From DAIPKP01 sp964539095 (GTDB lineage Bacteria > Synergistota > Synergistia > Synergistales > Aminiphilaceae), in NCBI GenBank assembly GCA_964539095.1, contig CAZIFL010000007.1:36736-100735 (forward strand): a stretch of 64,000 nucleotides of DNA, in the 5' to 3' direction. Shown here one piece after another: positions 29,679 through 39,346 of this stretch. Numbering within the stretch: the first letter of the stretch is position 1; every line of letters starts with the position of its first letter. A program made the translations under genes and the position numbers. The notes beneath the pieces are model-generated. The model did not search any database. It was not told the origin of the DNA and saw only the letters and a program-made list of their open reading frames with translations.

Positions 29679-31361
29679 TTACATCTGTTCCGGCGCGGCG
29701 ATGCCTGCAAGTTTAAGAGCGTTGCGAAGCACCACCTGCACCGCCTGGCAGAGAAGAAGCCGGGAGGAGCGAATCTCTTCAGCCTCACCGAGAATATGAT
29801 GAGCATTGTAGAAGCCGTGAAAGGCGCAGGCAAGATCGTAAAGGTAGAAGACTACCCGATGGGGCTCCAGATCCCGGGCAGCCTTGGCAACCTCCTCCGG
29901 AAAGATTCCCAGCTGTTTGAAAACCTCCTGCTCCTCGGGAGAATCGAGGAGATCCAGATTGCACGTACTGCTATCCGGCAACGCCACCCCCCGCTCCAGG
30001 GCCTCCCGGAAGACGCTGCAGATACGCGCATGGGCATACTGTACGTAGTAAACGGGGTTATCCCGGGAGGCGCTTTTCGCAAGCTCCAGATCGAAATCCA
30101 GATGGCTGTCGCAGCGGCGCATGAGGAAGAAGTAGCGTGTAGCGTCCACCCCCACCTCCCGCAGCACGTTCTCCAGGGTTTCGAACTGTCCGGATCGGGT
30201 GGACATGGCCACGGGCTCCCCCCCACGAAGGAGGTTCACAAACTGGATAAGAAGAATTTGAAGATCCTCCGCATCCCGTCCCAGAGCCTCCACAGCGGAC
30301 TTCATCCGGGGAACGTAGCCGTGATGGTCCGCCCCCCAGACATCGATCACCAGATCGAATCCCCGATCGTACTTGTTCTTGTGGTAGGCGATATCCGAGG
30401 CAAAGTAGGTGGGGGCTCCGTTGCTCCGGATAAGCACCCGGTCTTTTTCGTCCTTAAAGGAGGTGGAGCGGAACCATACAGCGCCATCCTGATCGTAGGC
30501 ATAGTCCCGCCCCTTAAGATGATCGATCATGGAGGGGACCATGTTCTTTTCGTAGAGACTCTTTTCAGAGAACCAGACGTCAAAACGCACCCCGAAATCT
30601 TCGAGATCGCGCTCAATGGTCTTCAGCACCTTATCCCCCGCAAAGGTGGAGAAAAACTCCAGGCTCTCCTCCAGGGGAAGGGAGAGAAAGCGATCCCCCT
30701 CAAGCTCCAGAACATCCCGGGCGAGATCGTAGATGTAATCTCCCTTGTAGCCGTTTTCGGGGAAGGGCGCCAGGGCCTCTTTCCCCTGAAGCTCAAAATA
30801 GCGGGCCTGGGTCGATTTTCCGAGAATTTCCATCTGGAGCCCCGCATCGTTGATATAGTACTCACGCTCCACCTGCCATCCCGCATACTCCAGAAGAGCG
30901 GCAGTAACATCCCCCACCACAGCGCCCCGGCCGTGTCCTACATGAAGGGGACCCGTAGGGTTGGCACTGACGAACTCCACCTGTACCTTGCGTCCCTTCC
31001 CGAGATCGGAACGGCCGTAGTTCTCTCCCTCCTGGAGTATCCGGGCAAGCACCTGGTGCCCCCACGCGGAGGAGAGGAAAAAGTTTATGAACCCCGGGCC
31101 GGCAATTTCAACTTTGTCGATTCCCGAGGAGCCACCGGTGGGGATACGCTCCACCAGAGCCTCTGCCACCTTTCGGGGCGACTCCTTGAAGATCTTTGAC
31201 CCCTGCATGGCCACATTGGTGGCCCAGTTTCCCTGACCTTCACGTCGGGGACGCTCCAGAAAGGCCTGGGGCAAGGATTCTACGGGTACCCCCCGCTCTT
31301 CTCCGAGAACCCGAAGAGCCTCTGCGATATGCATTTCAAGTTTTTGGCGCACATCCTGCAT
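29679..31361 (-). CDS. argS: Arginyl-tRNA synthetase
   Basis: The product is 560 residues, normal for bacterial ArgRS. The N-terminal Add-1-like domain is followed by the class I HIGH motif in NPTGPLHVGHGRGAVVGD, the catalytic core (VQVDVWGADHHGYVPRMKSA-type segment, here DVWGADHHGYVPRM), the MSTRSGQFETL region and the anticodon-binding DALR domain. It ligates arginine to tRNA-Arg. GGAGGTGA precedes the ATG. Confidence 0.97.
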   Translation of the reverse strand: MQDVRQKLEMHIAEALRVLGEERGVPVESLPQAFLERPRREGQGNWATNVAMQGSKIFKESPRKVAEALVERIPTGGSSGIDKVEIAGPGFINFFLSSAWGHQVLARILQEGENYGRSDLGKGRKVQVEFVSANPTGPLHVGHGRGAVVGDVTAALLEYAGWQVEREYYINDAGLQMEILGKSTQARYFELQGKEALAPFPENGYKGDYIYDLARDVLELEGDRFLSLPLEESLEFFSTFAGDKVLKTIERDLEDFGVRFDVWFSEKSLYEKNMVPSMIDHLKGRDYAYDQDGAVWFRSTSFKDEKDRVLIRSNGAPTYFASDIAYHKNKYDRGFDLVIDVWGADHHGYVPRMKSAVEALGRDAEDLQILLIQFVNLLRGGEPVAMSTRSGQFETLENVLREVGVDATRYFFLMRRCDSHLDFDLELAKSASRDNPVYYVQYAHARICSVFREALERGVALPDSSTCNLDLLDSPEEQEVFKQLGIFPEEVAKAARDLEPHRVVFYLYDLACAFHGFYNAHHILGEAEEIRSSRLLLCQAVQVVLRNALKLAGIAAPEQM

Positions 31362-31386
31362 AGTTCGTCACCTCCGCCCCGAAGGA

Positions 31387-33225
31387 TTATTGTTCCTTCA
31401 GGGGCACAAAGATCGTTTTCCAGCGTTCCCATCCCTGCAGAACGCTCCGGAAAACCTCGTTTTGAGAAAAGTCCATGACCGTAGGTTTCACCATGGCCTT
31501 GAGTTCTCCCTCAATATGGTTATGCCGCTTGTTGTAGTAAAAACTTCCCTTCAGGGCTATGGGGCCAGAGATATCCGATCCCGGAAGCTTGCCTACCATC
31601 CGGAACTTCTCGGGAAGGCGAAGGAAAAGCTTATGCTCCAGCACAAAGGGAAAGCGGAGCGAAAAAGGCGCGCTCTGGGCCAACGCCTGCCGTATCCAGG
31701 GGAGGTCTCCTCCGGGAACCCTCGCCAGCACCTGTCCCGATCCAGGAATGCCAAGCTTCATGGTAAGAGGAACCCGCACCCGGTATCCGTAGGCGTAGGA
31801 CTCACGCCCAATCTCCCCGGCAGGGGAGAAGGGGATGTTCCACGCTATGACATCAAGAGCCTTTTGAGGATCCTGGGCAGCTTCCTCTCCGAAGAGATCC
31901 ACCCACCCACCCCGAACATAGAGATCCAGGAAGCCCTCAGCCTCCCCCCGAGAATCCATGCTGAGATTCCAGGCGAGGGTGAGACGATGATCCTCCAGGT
32001 TTCCCTCGGGAACTTTTTTGGTCTGCACCTCCAACCCGGAGACCCGATAGAGAGTCTTTCCCCAGAGAGAAGAAGGCGTTTTTCCATACTCCACGGTCTG
32101 GCCGAAAAGGTAGAGAAAGGGGGTATCTCCCGGAGGGTTGCACTCCAGTACCGGTTCGAGCCAGATATCCTGGGTAGCGGGAACCTTCTCGGAGAGGGGA
32201 AAGACCGGCACCCACCAGAGAGAGACCTGCCACCCCACCCTGCGAAGCCAGCTTTGGGCAAGAAGAGTTCGCTCCCAGGAAGTCCAGGGACCCTGTGAAG
32301 GAAGGTCTGCTCCGCTCCGAACCATCCGGGAGGGGATGTTGCGGAGGAGATAGCTGTTTTTGTTCATCTCATCCAAGAGCCCCTTCCCTCTTCGATGAGG
32401 CTTGGAGTCCGAAGCGATATGGCGGAAGATCCCCTCCGGCTCTGGGTAGCTCTGTTTTTCATAGCCTTCCAGGGTTTTGAGCCCTCCGAGAATTCCCTGA
32501 CGCATGCTGAAGGCAAGGGAGGGACGCCCCTCCGCCACGAGCCCCCCCCCGGTCCAGGGAGCGTTGTTGATACTTCTCCAAAGATAGAGATCCTGCGTTT
32601 CTGTAGATTCCACCGAAGGGGGATTCACACCAACCCCTTCCCAGTAGAGAGAAGCCTCCCGGGGAATGCGAGCCAGGATCTCCTGCTCCCAGATGGGAAG
32701 ATCCTTTTGAAGCCACAAAAAATCTCCCACATCGAAGCGCCGGGGAAAGATTTGCTGGTACTCCAGCACCAAAGCTACCTGGTCCCCCCGGTAGGGAATC
32801 CGCAGCTGCAATACAGAAATCCCCTCACGATCCATCTGAAGCGGAATCAGAGGACTCTGAAGATTACCAAAGGGGATACCGTAGAGCCCCGCCAGAAGAA
32901 TCCGGGCCTCACCGCCGGGGGGGACGGGGATCTCCCAGGTGAGCCAGGAGTCGGGGATAGTACGGGTGAGCTGCACAATCCAGCGCTCTTTTTTTTCCAG
33001 AGATCCATCCGCACGAAGAGCATACTCCGCCCTTCGCTGAAGCACCAAACCTCCCGCACCGGGAAACTGCTCCAGAGAAGGAGCTTCCCGGGCAAGCCGG
33101 GCAACCTCCCCCGGAGCCCAGGAGAGATCCTGAGCCAGAGCTTTTGGCGTGCTTTCCCCGAAGGAAAGCAGGAGGAAAGCCCCCAGCATCAGGATATAAC
33201 GACAAAACCTACGCATCTTCCACAC
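31387..33225 (-). CDS. Secreted DUF3857-like protein with degenerate transglutaminase core
   Basis: The product is 612 residues if the GTG at 33225 is used (AGGGAG 8 nt upstream). A signal peptide (YILMLGAFLLLSFGE, cut near ALAQ) leads into a DUF3857-type beta domain (RRAEYALRADGSLEKKERWI, IPVPPGGEARILLAGLYGIP). The segment near residues 310-345 (GPWTSWERTLLAQSWLRRVG) aligns by pattern with the active-site helix of transglutaminase-like domains. The catalytic Cys is Trp, and no clear downstream His/Asp is seen. A C-terminal beta region follows. It lies between secA and argS and ends 25 nt before argS. An envelope or periplasmic role is inferred. Confidence 0.6.
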   Translation of the reverse strand: MWKMRRFCRYILMLGAFLLLSFGESTPKALAQDLSWAPGEVARLAREAPSLEQFPGAGGLVLQRRAEYALRADGSLEKKERWIVQLTRTIPDSWLTWEIPVPPGGEARILLAGLYGIPFGNLQSPLIPLQMDREGISVLQLRIPYRGDQVALVLEYQQIFPRRFDVGDFLWLQKDLPIWEQEILARIPREASLYWEGVGVNPPSVESTETQDLYLWRSINNAPWTGGGLVAEGRPSLAFSMRQGILGGLKTLEGYEKQSYPEPEGIFRHIASDSKPHRRGKGLLDEMNKNSYLLRNIPSRMVRSGADLPSQGPWTSWERTLLAQSWLRRVGWQVSLWWVPVFPLSEKVPATQDIWLEPVLECNPPGDTPFLYLFGQTVEYGKTPSSLWGKTLYRVSGLEVQTKKVPEGNLEDHRLTLAWNLSMDSRGEAEGFLDLYVRGGWVDLFGEEAAQDPQKALDVIAWNIPFSPAGEIGRESYAYGYRVRVPLTMKLGIPGSGQVLARVPGGDLPWIRQALAQSAPFSLRFPFVLEHKLFLRLPEKFRMVGKLPGSDISGPIALKGSFYYNKRHNHIEGELKAMVKPTVMDFSQNEVFRSVLQGWERWKTIFVPLKEQ

Positions 33226-33389
33226 AGCGGTCACTCCCTTTGAGGATCCCCTCTTCAAAGCAACTCAGGTTTCGAGAATTCCTCTTTCGGATGTAGAAAA
33301 AACCACGAATCGGACACAGCAGGAGACTCCTGCCTTTACACTTCTGTACTTACCTGAAGAATTAGCCAACAAGCACCAGGGAGAAGCTT

Positions 33390-36083
33390 TTAGCTCGTCT
33401 TATTGGCACCGCAGCAGTGTTTGTACTTCTTCCCGCTTCCACAGGGACAGGGATCGTTGCGCCCTACCCGCTCGGTCTTACGTACAGGCTGACGTTTTCG
33501 CCCTTCACCAAGGGCATGATGCTGGGAATCCTCCTCCCCTTGAGAGCGCAGAAAGGGGAGGGGCATATCCCGGCTCTCCTGAATATTCCGGGGCCCCTCG
33601 GCACGGCGATCCTCGCTGATTACCGCCACCCGGAAGAGCAGCTCCGCCGCCCCCTCCCGGACGCGGGTAAGCATCTCCTGAAAGAGATTGTACGATTCGA
33701 ACTGGTATTCCAGAAGAGGATCCTTCTGGCCGATAGCCCGGAGGCCGATCCCCCGGCGCAGGTCATCCATGGCGAGAAGATGCTCCTTCCACCGGCCGTC
33801 GAGCACGTGAAGCACCACGAACCGGGCGAGCATGGAGGCCATATCCTCCCCGAGGGAACGCCGCTTCTCATCATACCTCTGGCGAAGCTCTTCGAGAATG
33901 GCATCTCTCGCCTCCTCAAGAGCGTCCCGGGTATCCACCCCCTCAAGGGGCTTTTCGATCCCCGGCCAGAAGAGGGCCTTCAACCGCACTGATGTTGCAT
34001 GAGCATCAATCTCCGCCCCTTCGGGGCAGGAAGAGGTAAAAATCCCCTCTGCCGCATCCTGCACGAGCCCCCAGGCGTGTTCGGGCATCTCTTCCGACTC
34101 CAGTACTCTCCGACGCTCCGCATAGATGGCTTCCCGCTGCTGGTTCATCACGTTATCGTACATGAGAAGCTGCCGGCGGATGTCGAAGTGCATCTGCTCC
34201 ACCTTTTTCTGCGCGTTCTCAATGGCCTTGCTGAGAAGGCCGTGTTCGATGGCCTCCCCTTCCTCCAGGCCAAGCTTTCCCATGATGCCTTCGATACGCT
34301 CGGAGCCGAAGAGCCGGAGCAGATCATCCTCCAGGGCGAGGTAAAAGCGGCTGGAGCCGGGGTCCCCCTGACGGCCGCTGCGACCCCGGAGCTGGTTATC
34401 GATGCGCCGGGATTCGTGCCGCTCCGTGCCAAGGATGTGAAGCCCCCCCGCCTGAAGAACATCCTGCTTCTCCCGGGCACACTGCTCTTGAATTTCCTTT
34501 TCCAGAGCCTCCCTTTCGGGAGAGATCTCTTCCAGGGAGATACCCCTCTTTTCCGCTTCATCCTTGAGGAGAAATTCCGGATTGCCTCCCAGCACGATGT
34601 CCGTACCGCGCCCAGCCATGTTGGTGGCCACGGTAACCGCCGCTTTACGTCCCGCCTGGGCCACGATAGAGGCTTCTTTTTCGTGGTATTTGGCGTTCAG
34701 AACCTGGTGCGGCACCTTCCGGGCCTTGAGAAGCTTGCTCACAATTTCGGAGGCCTCAATGGAGGTGGTTCCCACGAGCACCGGCTGGTTCTGGGTGTGG
34801 CACTCCGCCACCTCCTCCGCCACGGCGGCGTATTTCTCCCGTTTGGTACGCAAAATGACGTCGGGATGATCTTCTCGGATCACCTCCACGTTGGTGGGGA
34901 GAATAATCACCGGAAGGCCGTAAATCTCCTTGAACTCTTCCTCTTCTGTGGCGGCAGTGCCGGTCATCCCCGAGAGCTTTCGGTACATGCGGAAGTAGTT
35001 CTGCAGGGTGATGGTGGCAAGAGTCTGATTTTCGCGCCCCACCTGGACCTTTTCTTTGGCCTCAATGGCCTGATGCAGCCCATCGGAGTAGCGGCGGCCA
35101 AACATGAGACGCCCGGTAAATTCGTCTACGATAACGATTTCGCCGTCTTTTACCACGTAATGCACATCTCTTTGGAAGAGATGTTGCGCTTTGAGGGACT
35201 GCACGATTTTGTGCCCCAACTCGGAACGCTGGACATCCGAAAAGAGTTCCGGGATGTTAAGAATTTCCTCGCATTTTTTGATCCCCTCTTCGGAGAGAGC
35301 CACGTTGCGTTCCTTTTCATCTACCTCGAAGTGGCGCTCCTTTTGGAGCTGCCGAGCGGTGCGGTCCGCCACAAGATAGGGCTCCGGAGAATCCTCGGAG
35401 GGGCCGGAGATGATGAGTGGCGTCCGGGCCTCGTCGATAAGAATGGAGTCCACCTCATCAACAATAGCATAGTGGTGGGAACGCTGCACAAGCTGGGAGG
35501 GCTGGGTAGCCATGTTATCCCGAAGATAATCGAAGCCGAATTCGCTGTTGGTGCCGTAGACCAGATCTTTACGGTAGGCCTCATGCCGTTCCCGGGGATC
35601 CATGAAGGGGTAGATCACCCCTACGGAGAGACCGAGAAATTCGTAGATAGGGCTCATCCACTCCGCATCCCGCCGGGCAAGGTAGTCATTCACCGTGATA
35701 AGGTGCACTCCCTTCCCGGAGAGGGCATTCAGTACCACCGCCAGGGTGGAGACGAGGGTTTTTCCTTCCCCCGTCTTCATCTCTGCGATGCACCCTTCGT
35801 GAAGGGCCATCCCCCCCATGAGCTGCACGTCGAAGTGGCGCAACCCCAGGGTACGGCGAGAGACCTCCCGAACAACCCCAAAGACCTCCTCAAGAAGGGC
35901 GTCCAGCTCCTCCCCCTGAGAGATGCGGGAACGGAATATCTCCGCCTTGGCGGCAAGTTCTTCGTTGGAGAGCGTCTTCAGCTCCGGCTCCAGAGCGTTG
36001 ATGCGGGCTGCCCGTGCGGCATAGCGTTTCAGGGCTCGTTCGTTTTTATCGAGACCAAGAGCCTTTTTCAGTGCTCCAATCAT
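33390..36083 (-). CDS. secA: Protein translocase ATPase SecA
   Basis: The product is 897 residues. NBD1 carries Walker A MKTGEGKT and DEVDSILIDEART; the preprotein cross-linking domain, NBD2 (VATNMAGRGTDIVLGGNPEF), helical scaffold and wing domains follow. The C-terminal zinc-binding tail NDPCPCGSGKKYKHCC contacts SecB or ribosomes. ATG 36083 gives the conserved start MIGALKKALGLDKNE with AAGGTG upstream; an earlier in-frame start is not supported. It drives post-translational export through SecYEG. Confidence 0.97.
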   Translation of the reverse strand: MIGALKKALGLDKNERALKRYAARAARINALEPELKTLSNEELAAKAEIFRSRISQGEELDALLEEVFGVVREVSRRTLGLRHFDVQLMGGMALHEGCIAEMKTGEGKTLVSTLAVVLNALSGKGVHLITVNDYLARRDAEWMSPIYEFLGLSVGVIYPFMDPRERHEAYRKDLVYGTNSEFGFDYLRDNMATQPSQLVQRSHHYAIVDEVDSILIDEARTPLIISGPSEDSPEPYLVADRTARQLQKERHFEVDEKERNVALSEEGIKKCEEILNIPELFSDVQRSELGHKIVQSLKAQHLFQRDVHYVVKDGEIVIVDEFTGRLMFGRRYSDGLHQAIEAKEKVQVGRENQTLATITLQNYFRMYRKLSGMTGTAATEEEEFKEIYGLPVIILPTNVEVIREDHPDVILRTKREKYAAVAEEVAECHTQNQPVLVGTTSIEASEIVSKLLKARKVPHQVLNAKYHEKEASIVAQAGRKAAVTVATNMAGRGTDIVLGGNPEFLLKDEAEKRGISLEEISPEREALEKEIQEQCAREKQDVLQAGGLHILGTERHESRRIDNQLRGRSGRQGDPGSSRFYLALEDDLLRLFGSERIEGIMGKLGLEEGEAIEHGLLSKAIENAQKKVEQMHFDIRRQLLMYDNVMNQQREAIYAERRRVLESEEMPEHAWGLVQDAAEGIFTSSCPEGAEIDAHATSVRLKALFWPGIEKPLEGVDTRDALEEARDAILEELRQRYDEKRRSLGEDMASMLARFVVLHVLDGRWKEHLLAMDDLRRGIGLRAIGQKDPLLEYQFESYNLFQEMLTRVREGAAELLFRVAVISEDRRAEGPRNIQESRDMPLPFLRSQGEEDSQHHALGEGRKRQPVRKTERVGRNDPCPCGSGKKYKHCCGANKTS

Positions 36084-36163
36084 ACTTTCACCTTCTTCAT
36101 TCTGTACGCTTCGTCCAGTAGAGAGGGGGAAGATCACCCCCTTCCGAAAACATCCACCGGGAC

Positions 36164-36193
36164 ATTATAGTTCCTATCCCATGGAAGCGTCAA
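36164..36193 (-). promoter_or_regulatory. Promoter of secA
   Basis: TTGACG (36193-36188), an 18-nt spacer and a perfect TATAAT (36169-36164) lie on the minus strand, about 80 nt upstream of the secA ATG. The 220 bp between this and the M20 peptidase stop hold only a short CCGT/ACGG stem with T runs that may end the peptidase transcript. Confidence 0.82.
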
Positions 36194-36414
36194 AAAAACC
36201 GTGATCCGTAAAAAAACGGAGATTCCCCGCAAGCAGGGCGCAGGGAAAACACCAGGGCAGCAGCGAAACGTACAGGCCCGGAAAAGAGATCCACCGAGAG
36301 GGAAAAGATCGGCTCCAACGAGTCGTTTCAATCAAAGGTGAGAAAGGAGTCTCCCCCTCCAGAGATCGGCATCATACCGTCGTAGAATTGATGCAAACTA
36401 CCTGTAGAAACCCC

Positions 36415-37650
36415 CTAAAGATTCAGCGGAGCGCACATCATAAGAGCAAAAACTTTGGCTTCGTTGAGGAGGTGCTCTTTCAGCGCATATTCGTTGGGCT
36501 GGTGTGCGCAGTTGGCCTCCTGCCCCCATACCACGGCAGGGATGTTATGATGCCGGAAATAGGCCGCACAGGTGCCTCCTCCAATTCCTCCTACCTGGGG
36601 TTTTCGCGAGAGCACCTTTTCGAGGGCCCGGCCAAGAAGCTTCACCACCGGCGCCTCGGGGTCCGTGCCGGGAGCGGCATCATCCCGCTGCAGAACTTCC
36701 CGGGTAATGCCGCACCCCGAGATCTCCCGCCGGGAGGCGATAACGTCATCCACAACCCGGAGCACTTCATCCAGAGGGGCCTCTGGAAGCACCCGGCAGT
36801 CGAAGCAGAAAACCTCCTTGCCGGGGATGGTATTCACATTCCCCACATTGGCAGATCGCCTCGTGGGTTCGAAGGTGGAACAGGGAGGAGTAAAGAGTTC
36901 GTTTTGTTCTGGAAAGGCCCGATGTAGCGCCTCATCCAACGTTACCGCAAGGATATTTGCCTCGCGGCAGGCGTTGTTACCCTCATCGGGACGGCTTGCA
37001 TGCGCCTGCTTTCCCTCCACGGTAATCTGAAGCCAGAGAATGGATTTTTCCGCCACCTCGACGAAATCCCCCTCCTCATTCCCCCCATCAGGAACGAGAA
37101 CCAGGTCATCTTCCCTGAAGAGTCCCTCTCGAAGAAGATGCTGGATACCGTAGTTACTCCCCACCTCTTCATCCGCTACGAAACAGAGGCAGATATCACG
37201 GGTGGTCTCTATCCCCTCACGCTGAAGAGCATGCAGAGCATAGAGACTGGCTATCAGCTCCTGACCGTTGTCATTCACTCCCCGTCCAAGAATTTTCTCC
37301 TCCCGGATGACGGGATCGAAGGGATCCGTATTCCAAAGAGAACGATCTCCTTCGGGGACAACATCCATGTGGCTCACAAACCAGAGCCGTTCTCTGCTGG
37401 ATCCAGGAACTCTTACAATAAGGTTGGGGCGAATCCCCTCCTCTGCCCGTGAATCCCGGGCATTGTGCCACTCAGGTTCAGGAAGCCCAAGCTCCCGAAC
37501 CACGTTCTGAATGACCCGGGCCTTAAGAACCTCTCCGCTACCTCCCGCATCAGGGGCTATCGCGGGGACGCGACAGATCCGCCCCAGGCTTTCGAGCATA
37601 GCGTCTCCCATCTCTTCCAAAATCGCACAGAGTTTCATCTCTCTATCCAT
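36415..37650 (-). CDS. M20-family metallopeptidase (ArgE/DapE/PepV-like)
   Basis: The product is 411 residues. Zinc-site motifs are visible: LWFVSHMDVVPEGD (His, Asp), ILGRGVNDNGQELIASLYAL, CFVADEEVGSNYG (catalytic Glu-Glu) and the late GGIGGGTCAAYFR region. The dimerisation domain includes the M20-typical HASRPDEGNNA. Likely substrates are N-acyl amino acids or small peptides, in keeping with an amino-acid-fermenting lifestyle; exact specificity cannot be read. AGGAGG lies 6 nt before the ATG. Confidence 0.88.
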   Translation of the reverse strand: MDREMKLCAILEEMGDAMLESLGRICRVPAIAPDAGGSGEVLKARVIQNVVRELGLPEPEWHNARDSRAEEGIRPNLIVRVPGSSRERLWFVSHMDVVPEGDRSLWNTDPFDPVIREEKILGRGVNDNGQELIASLYALHALQREGIETTRDICLCFVADEEVGSNYGIQHLLREGLFREDDLVLVPDGGNEEGDFVEVAEKSILWLQITVEGKQAHASRPDEGNNACREANILAVTLDEALHRAFPEQNELFTPPCSTFEPTRRSANVGNVNTIPGKEVFCFDCRVLPEAPLDEVLRVVDDVIASRREISGCGITREVLQRDDAAPGTDPEAPVVKLLGRALEKVLSRKPQVGGIGGGTCAAYFRHHNIPAVVWGQEANCAHQPNEYALKEHLLNEAKVFALMMCAPLNL

Positions 37651-37759
37651 AATAACCTCCTCAACATTCTCTAGTTATGGCAAAAAAACCACAAAACCCA
37701 CGCGCGGTCTGGCTAAGGCCAGAAAGCCCGCGCATGGGAGAAGTTTTGCAGAGTTTTCC

Positions 37760-37788
37760 AAAAAAAACCCCGCCCTTGTAAGGCGAGG
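37760..37788 (-). terminator. Rho-independent terminator of pgsA
   Basis: On the minus strand a GC stem (CCTCGCC / GGGCGGGG) with a 6-nt loop is followed by eight Ts. It lies 23 nt past the pgsA stop. Confidence 0.9.
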
Positions 37789-37811
37789 ATTTGTCGCTGT
37801 TACTCCGGGAG

Positions 37812-38384
37812 CTACTCCCCCATAAGGACTTTTTTGTTCTCCACAAGGTAGCCCATCCCCGAATAAATGGTAACAAAGAGGGCAATCCCCATGGCAAAAA
37901 GGCCCCCGGGAATGTTCAGGATCATGAGAGAGATGGCAATAATCTGGGTCACAGTCTTAACCTTCCCCCCACGGGAGGCCGCGAGGACAACACCCTCTGC
38001 AGCAGCAACCATGCGAAGCCCCGTGACGATAAACTCCCGGGCGACAATGATCACCACGATCCAGGCGGAGAGTCGCTGAAGTTCCACTAAAGATATAAGA
38101 GCCGCAATGACGAGGATCTTGTCCGCCAAAGGATCTATGAACTTTCCCAGGTTGGTCACCATACCATGTTTTCTGGCAATGTAACCGTCCGCCGTATCCG
38201 TAAGGGCTGCCAGGATGAAGATGCACCCCGCGAGGAGATCTCCGTATCCCGTATCAAGACCGAGAGCCGCCAAGGGCTTTACGGGATAATTTATCCGAAA
38301 AGTAAGGAAAACCATCACGATAGGGGCGAGAAAGACCCGAGAAAGACTCAATACATTAGGCAGATTCCAGGGACTCTTCGACAC
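37812..38384 (-). CDS. pgsA: CDP-diacylglycerol-glycerol-3-phosphate 3-phosphatidyltransferase
   Basis: The product is 190 residues with about five membrane helices. The CDP-alcohol phosphotransferase motif is DTADGYIARKHG...GKFIDPLADK (D-x2-D-G-x2-A-R-x8-G-x3-D-x3-D). It makes phosphatidylglycerophosphate for PG and cardiolipin. The start is GTG at 38384 with AAAGGAG upstream. The length suits PgsA better than other CDP-alcohol enzymes. Confidence 0.92.
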   Translation of the reverse strand: MSKSPWNLPNVLSLSRVFLAPIVMVFLTFRINYPVKPLAALGLDTGYGDLLAGCIFILAALTDTADGYIARKHGMVTNLGKFIDPLADKILVIAALISLVELQRLSAWIVVIIVAREFIVTGLRMVAAAEGVVLAASRGGKVKTVTQIIAISLMILNIPGGLFAMGIALFVTIYSGMGYLVENKKVLMGE

Positions 38385-38641
38385 GGAAATCCGCTCCTTT
38401 CTTCACGATTCTTAGCGAAAGCCCCACCGGGATGCTCCAGACCGGACGACGGGCGGGCTTTTCCTTCCGGAAAGGAAGGCAAACTACCGGTTCATCCCAA
38501 TCAAAACTGTGGAAATGACACCCTCACAGAACGCGACCACGAGGGGGCGCCCTCTTCAAAAGACGCTGTGGGCGCGGCTACTCCCCGGCGCAGAAAAGGG
38601 GTTTTGCCCCCCCTATTCGCAGGTATAACTGCAAGAATTCG
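38385..38641. other. Intergenic region between pgsA and livF
   Basis: This 257-bp stretch is without a supportable gene. A short stem GGGG-CAAAA-CCCC followed by TTTTC on the minus strand (38600-38617) is the likely terminator of the liv operon. An inverted repeat CCTTCCGGAAAGG-like lies near 38462-38480. No clear pgsA promoter was found. Confidence 0.5.
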
Positions 38642-39346
38642 TTATCCTCCGAGGTAGGCCTCCCGGACTCGGGAATTTTCAATAAGGTCCGAGCCCAGCC
38701 CCTCGAGAACGATCTCTCCCACTTCAAGAACATAGGCGTAATCCGCTATCTTCAGGGCTGCAAAGGCGTTCTGCTCTACAAGAAGCACCGTCTTTCCCTG
38801 TTCGTTGATGTGACGGATAATATCGAAAACCTCACGCACCAGAAGAGGAGCAAGCCCCAGGGAAGGTTCATCCATCATGATCAGTTCGGGACGGCTCATG
38901 AGGGCTCGCCCCAGGGCGAGCATCTGCTGCTCTCCCCCGGAAAGGGTTCCCCCCTTCTGCCAGATCCGCTCCTTCATTCGGGGAAAGAGTTTAAAGATCC
39001 ACTCCATGTCTTCCTGGATTGCATTCGTATCGTTTCTTGAATACGCTCCGAGGAGAAGATTCTCCCGTACGGTGAGGTGCGGAAAGATTCGACGTCCCTC
39101 GGGAGACATGACAATTCCGGAGGTAACTATATCTTCCGGCGCCTTGCCGAGGAGCTGCTTTCCATCGTACTCGATACTCCCCTTGCACTGCCTGAGAAGA
39201 CCCGCTATGGCACGCAGGGTGCTGCTCTTTCCTGCTCCGTTGGCCCCGATGAGAGTGACGATCTTCCCTTGGGGGACCTGGATATTCAGACCCCGGAGAG
39301 CGTGAATGCCTCCGTAGTGCACATGCAGATTCTGCACATTAAGCAT
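38642..39346 (-). CDS. livF: Branched-chain amino acid ABC transporter ATPase LivF
   Basis: The product is 234 residues. Walker A is LIGANGAGKSSTLRAIAG, the ABC signature is LSGGEQQMLALGRAL, Walker B is PELIMMDEPSLGLAPLL and the H-loop follows in LLVEQNAF. ATG 39346 overlaps the end of livG by 8 nt and has AGGAGG upstream; a longer in-frame start has no support. It energises uptake together with LivG. Confidence 0.96.
   Translation of the reverse strand: MLNVQNLHVHYGGIHALRGLNIQVPQGKIVTLIGANGAGKSSTLRAIAGLLRQCKGSIEYDGKQLLGKAPEDIVTSGIVMSPEGRRIFPHLTVRENLLLGAYSRNDTNAIQEDMEWIFKLFPRMKERIWQKGGTLSGGEQQMLALGRALMSRPELIMMDEPSLGLAPLLVREVFDIIRHINEQGKTVLLVEQNAFAALKIADYAYVLEVGEIVLEGLGSDLIENSRVREAYLGG

Noticed and set aside
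29565..31199. Plus-strand open frame of 544 codons
   Set aside because: It is antisense to argS and no family motif is present.
33999..36170. Plus-strand open frame of 723 codons
   Set aside because: It is antisense to secA; the secA motifs are continuous and complete on the other strand.
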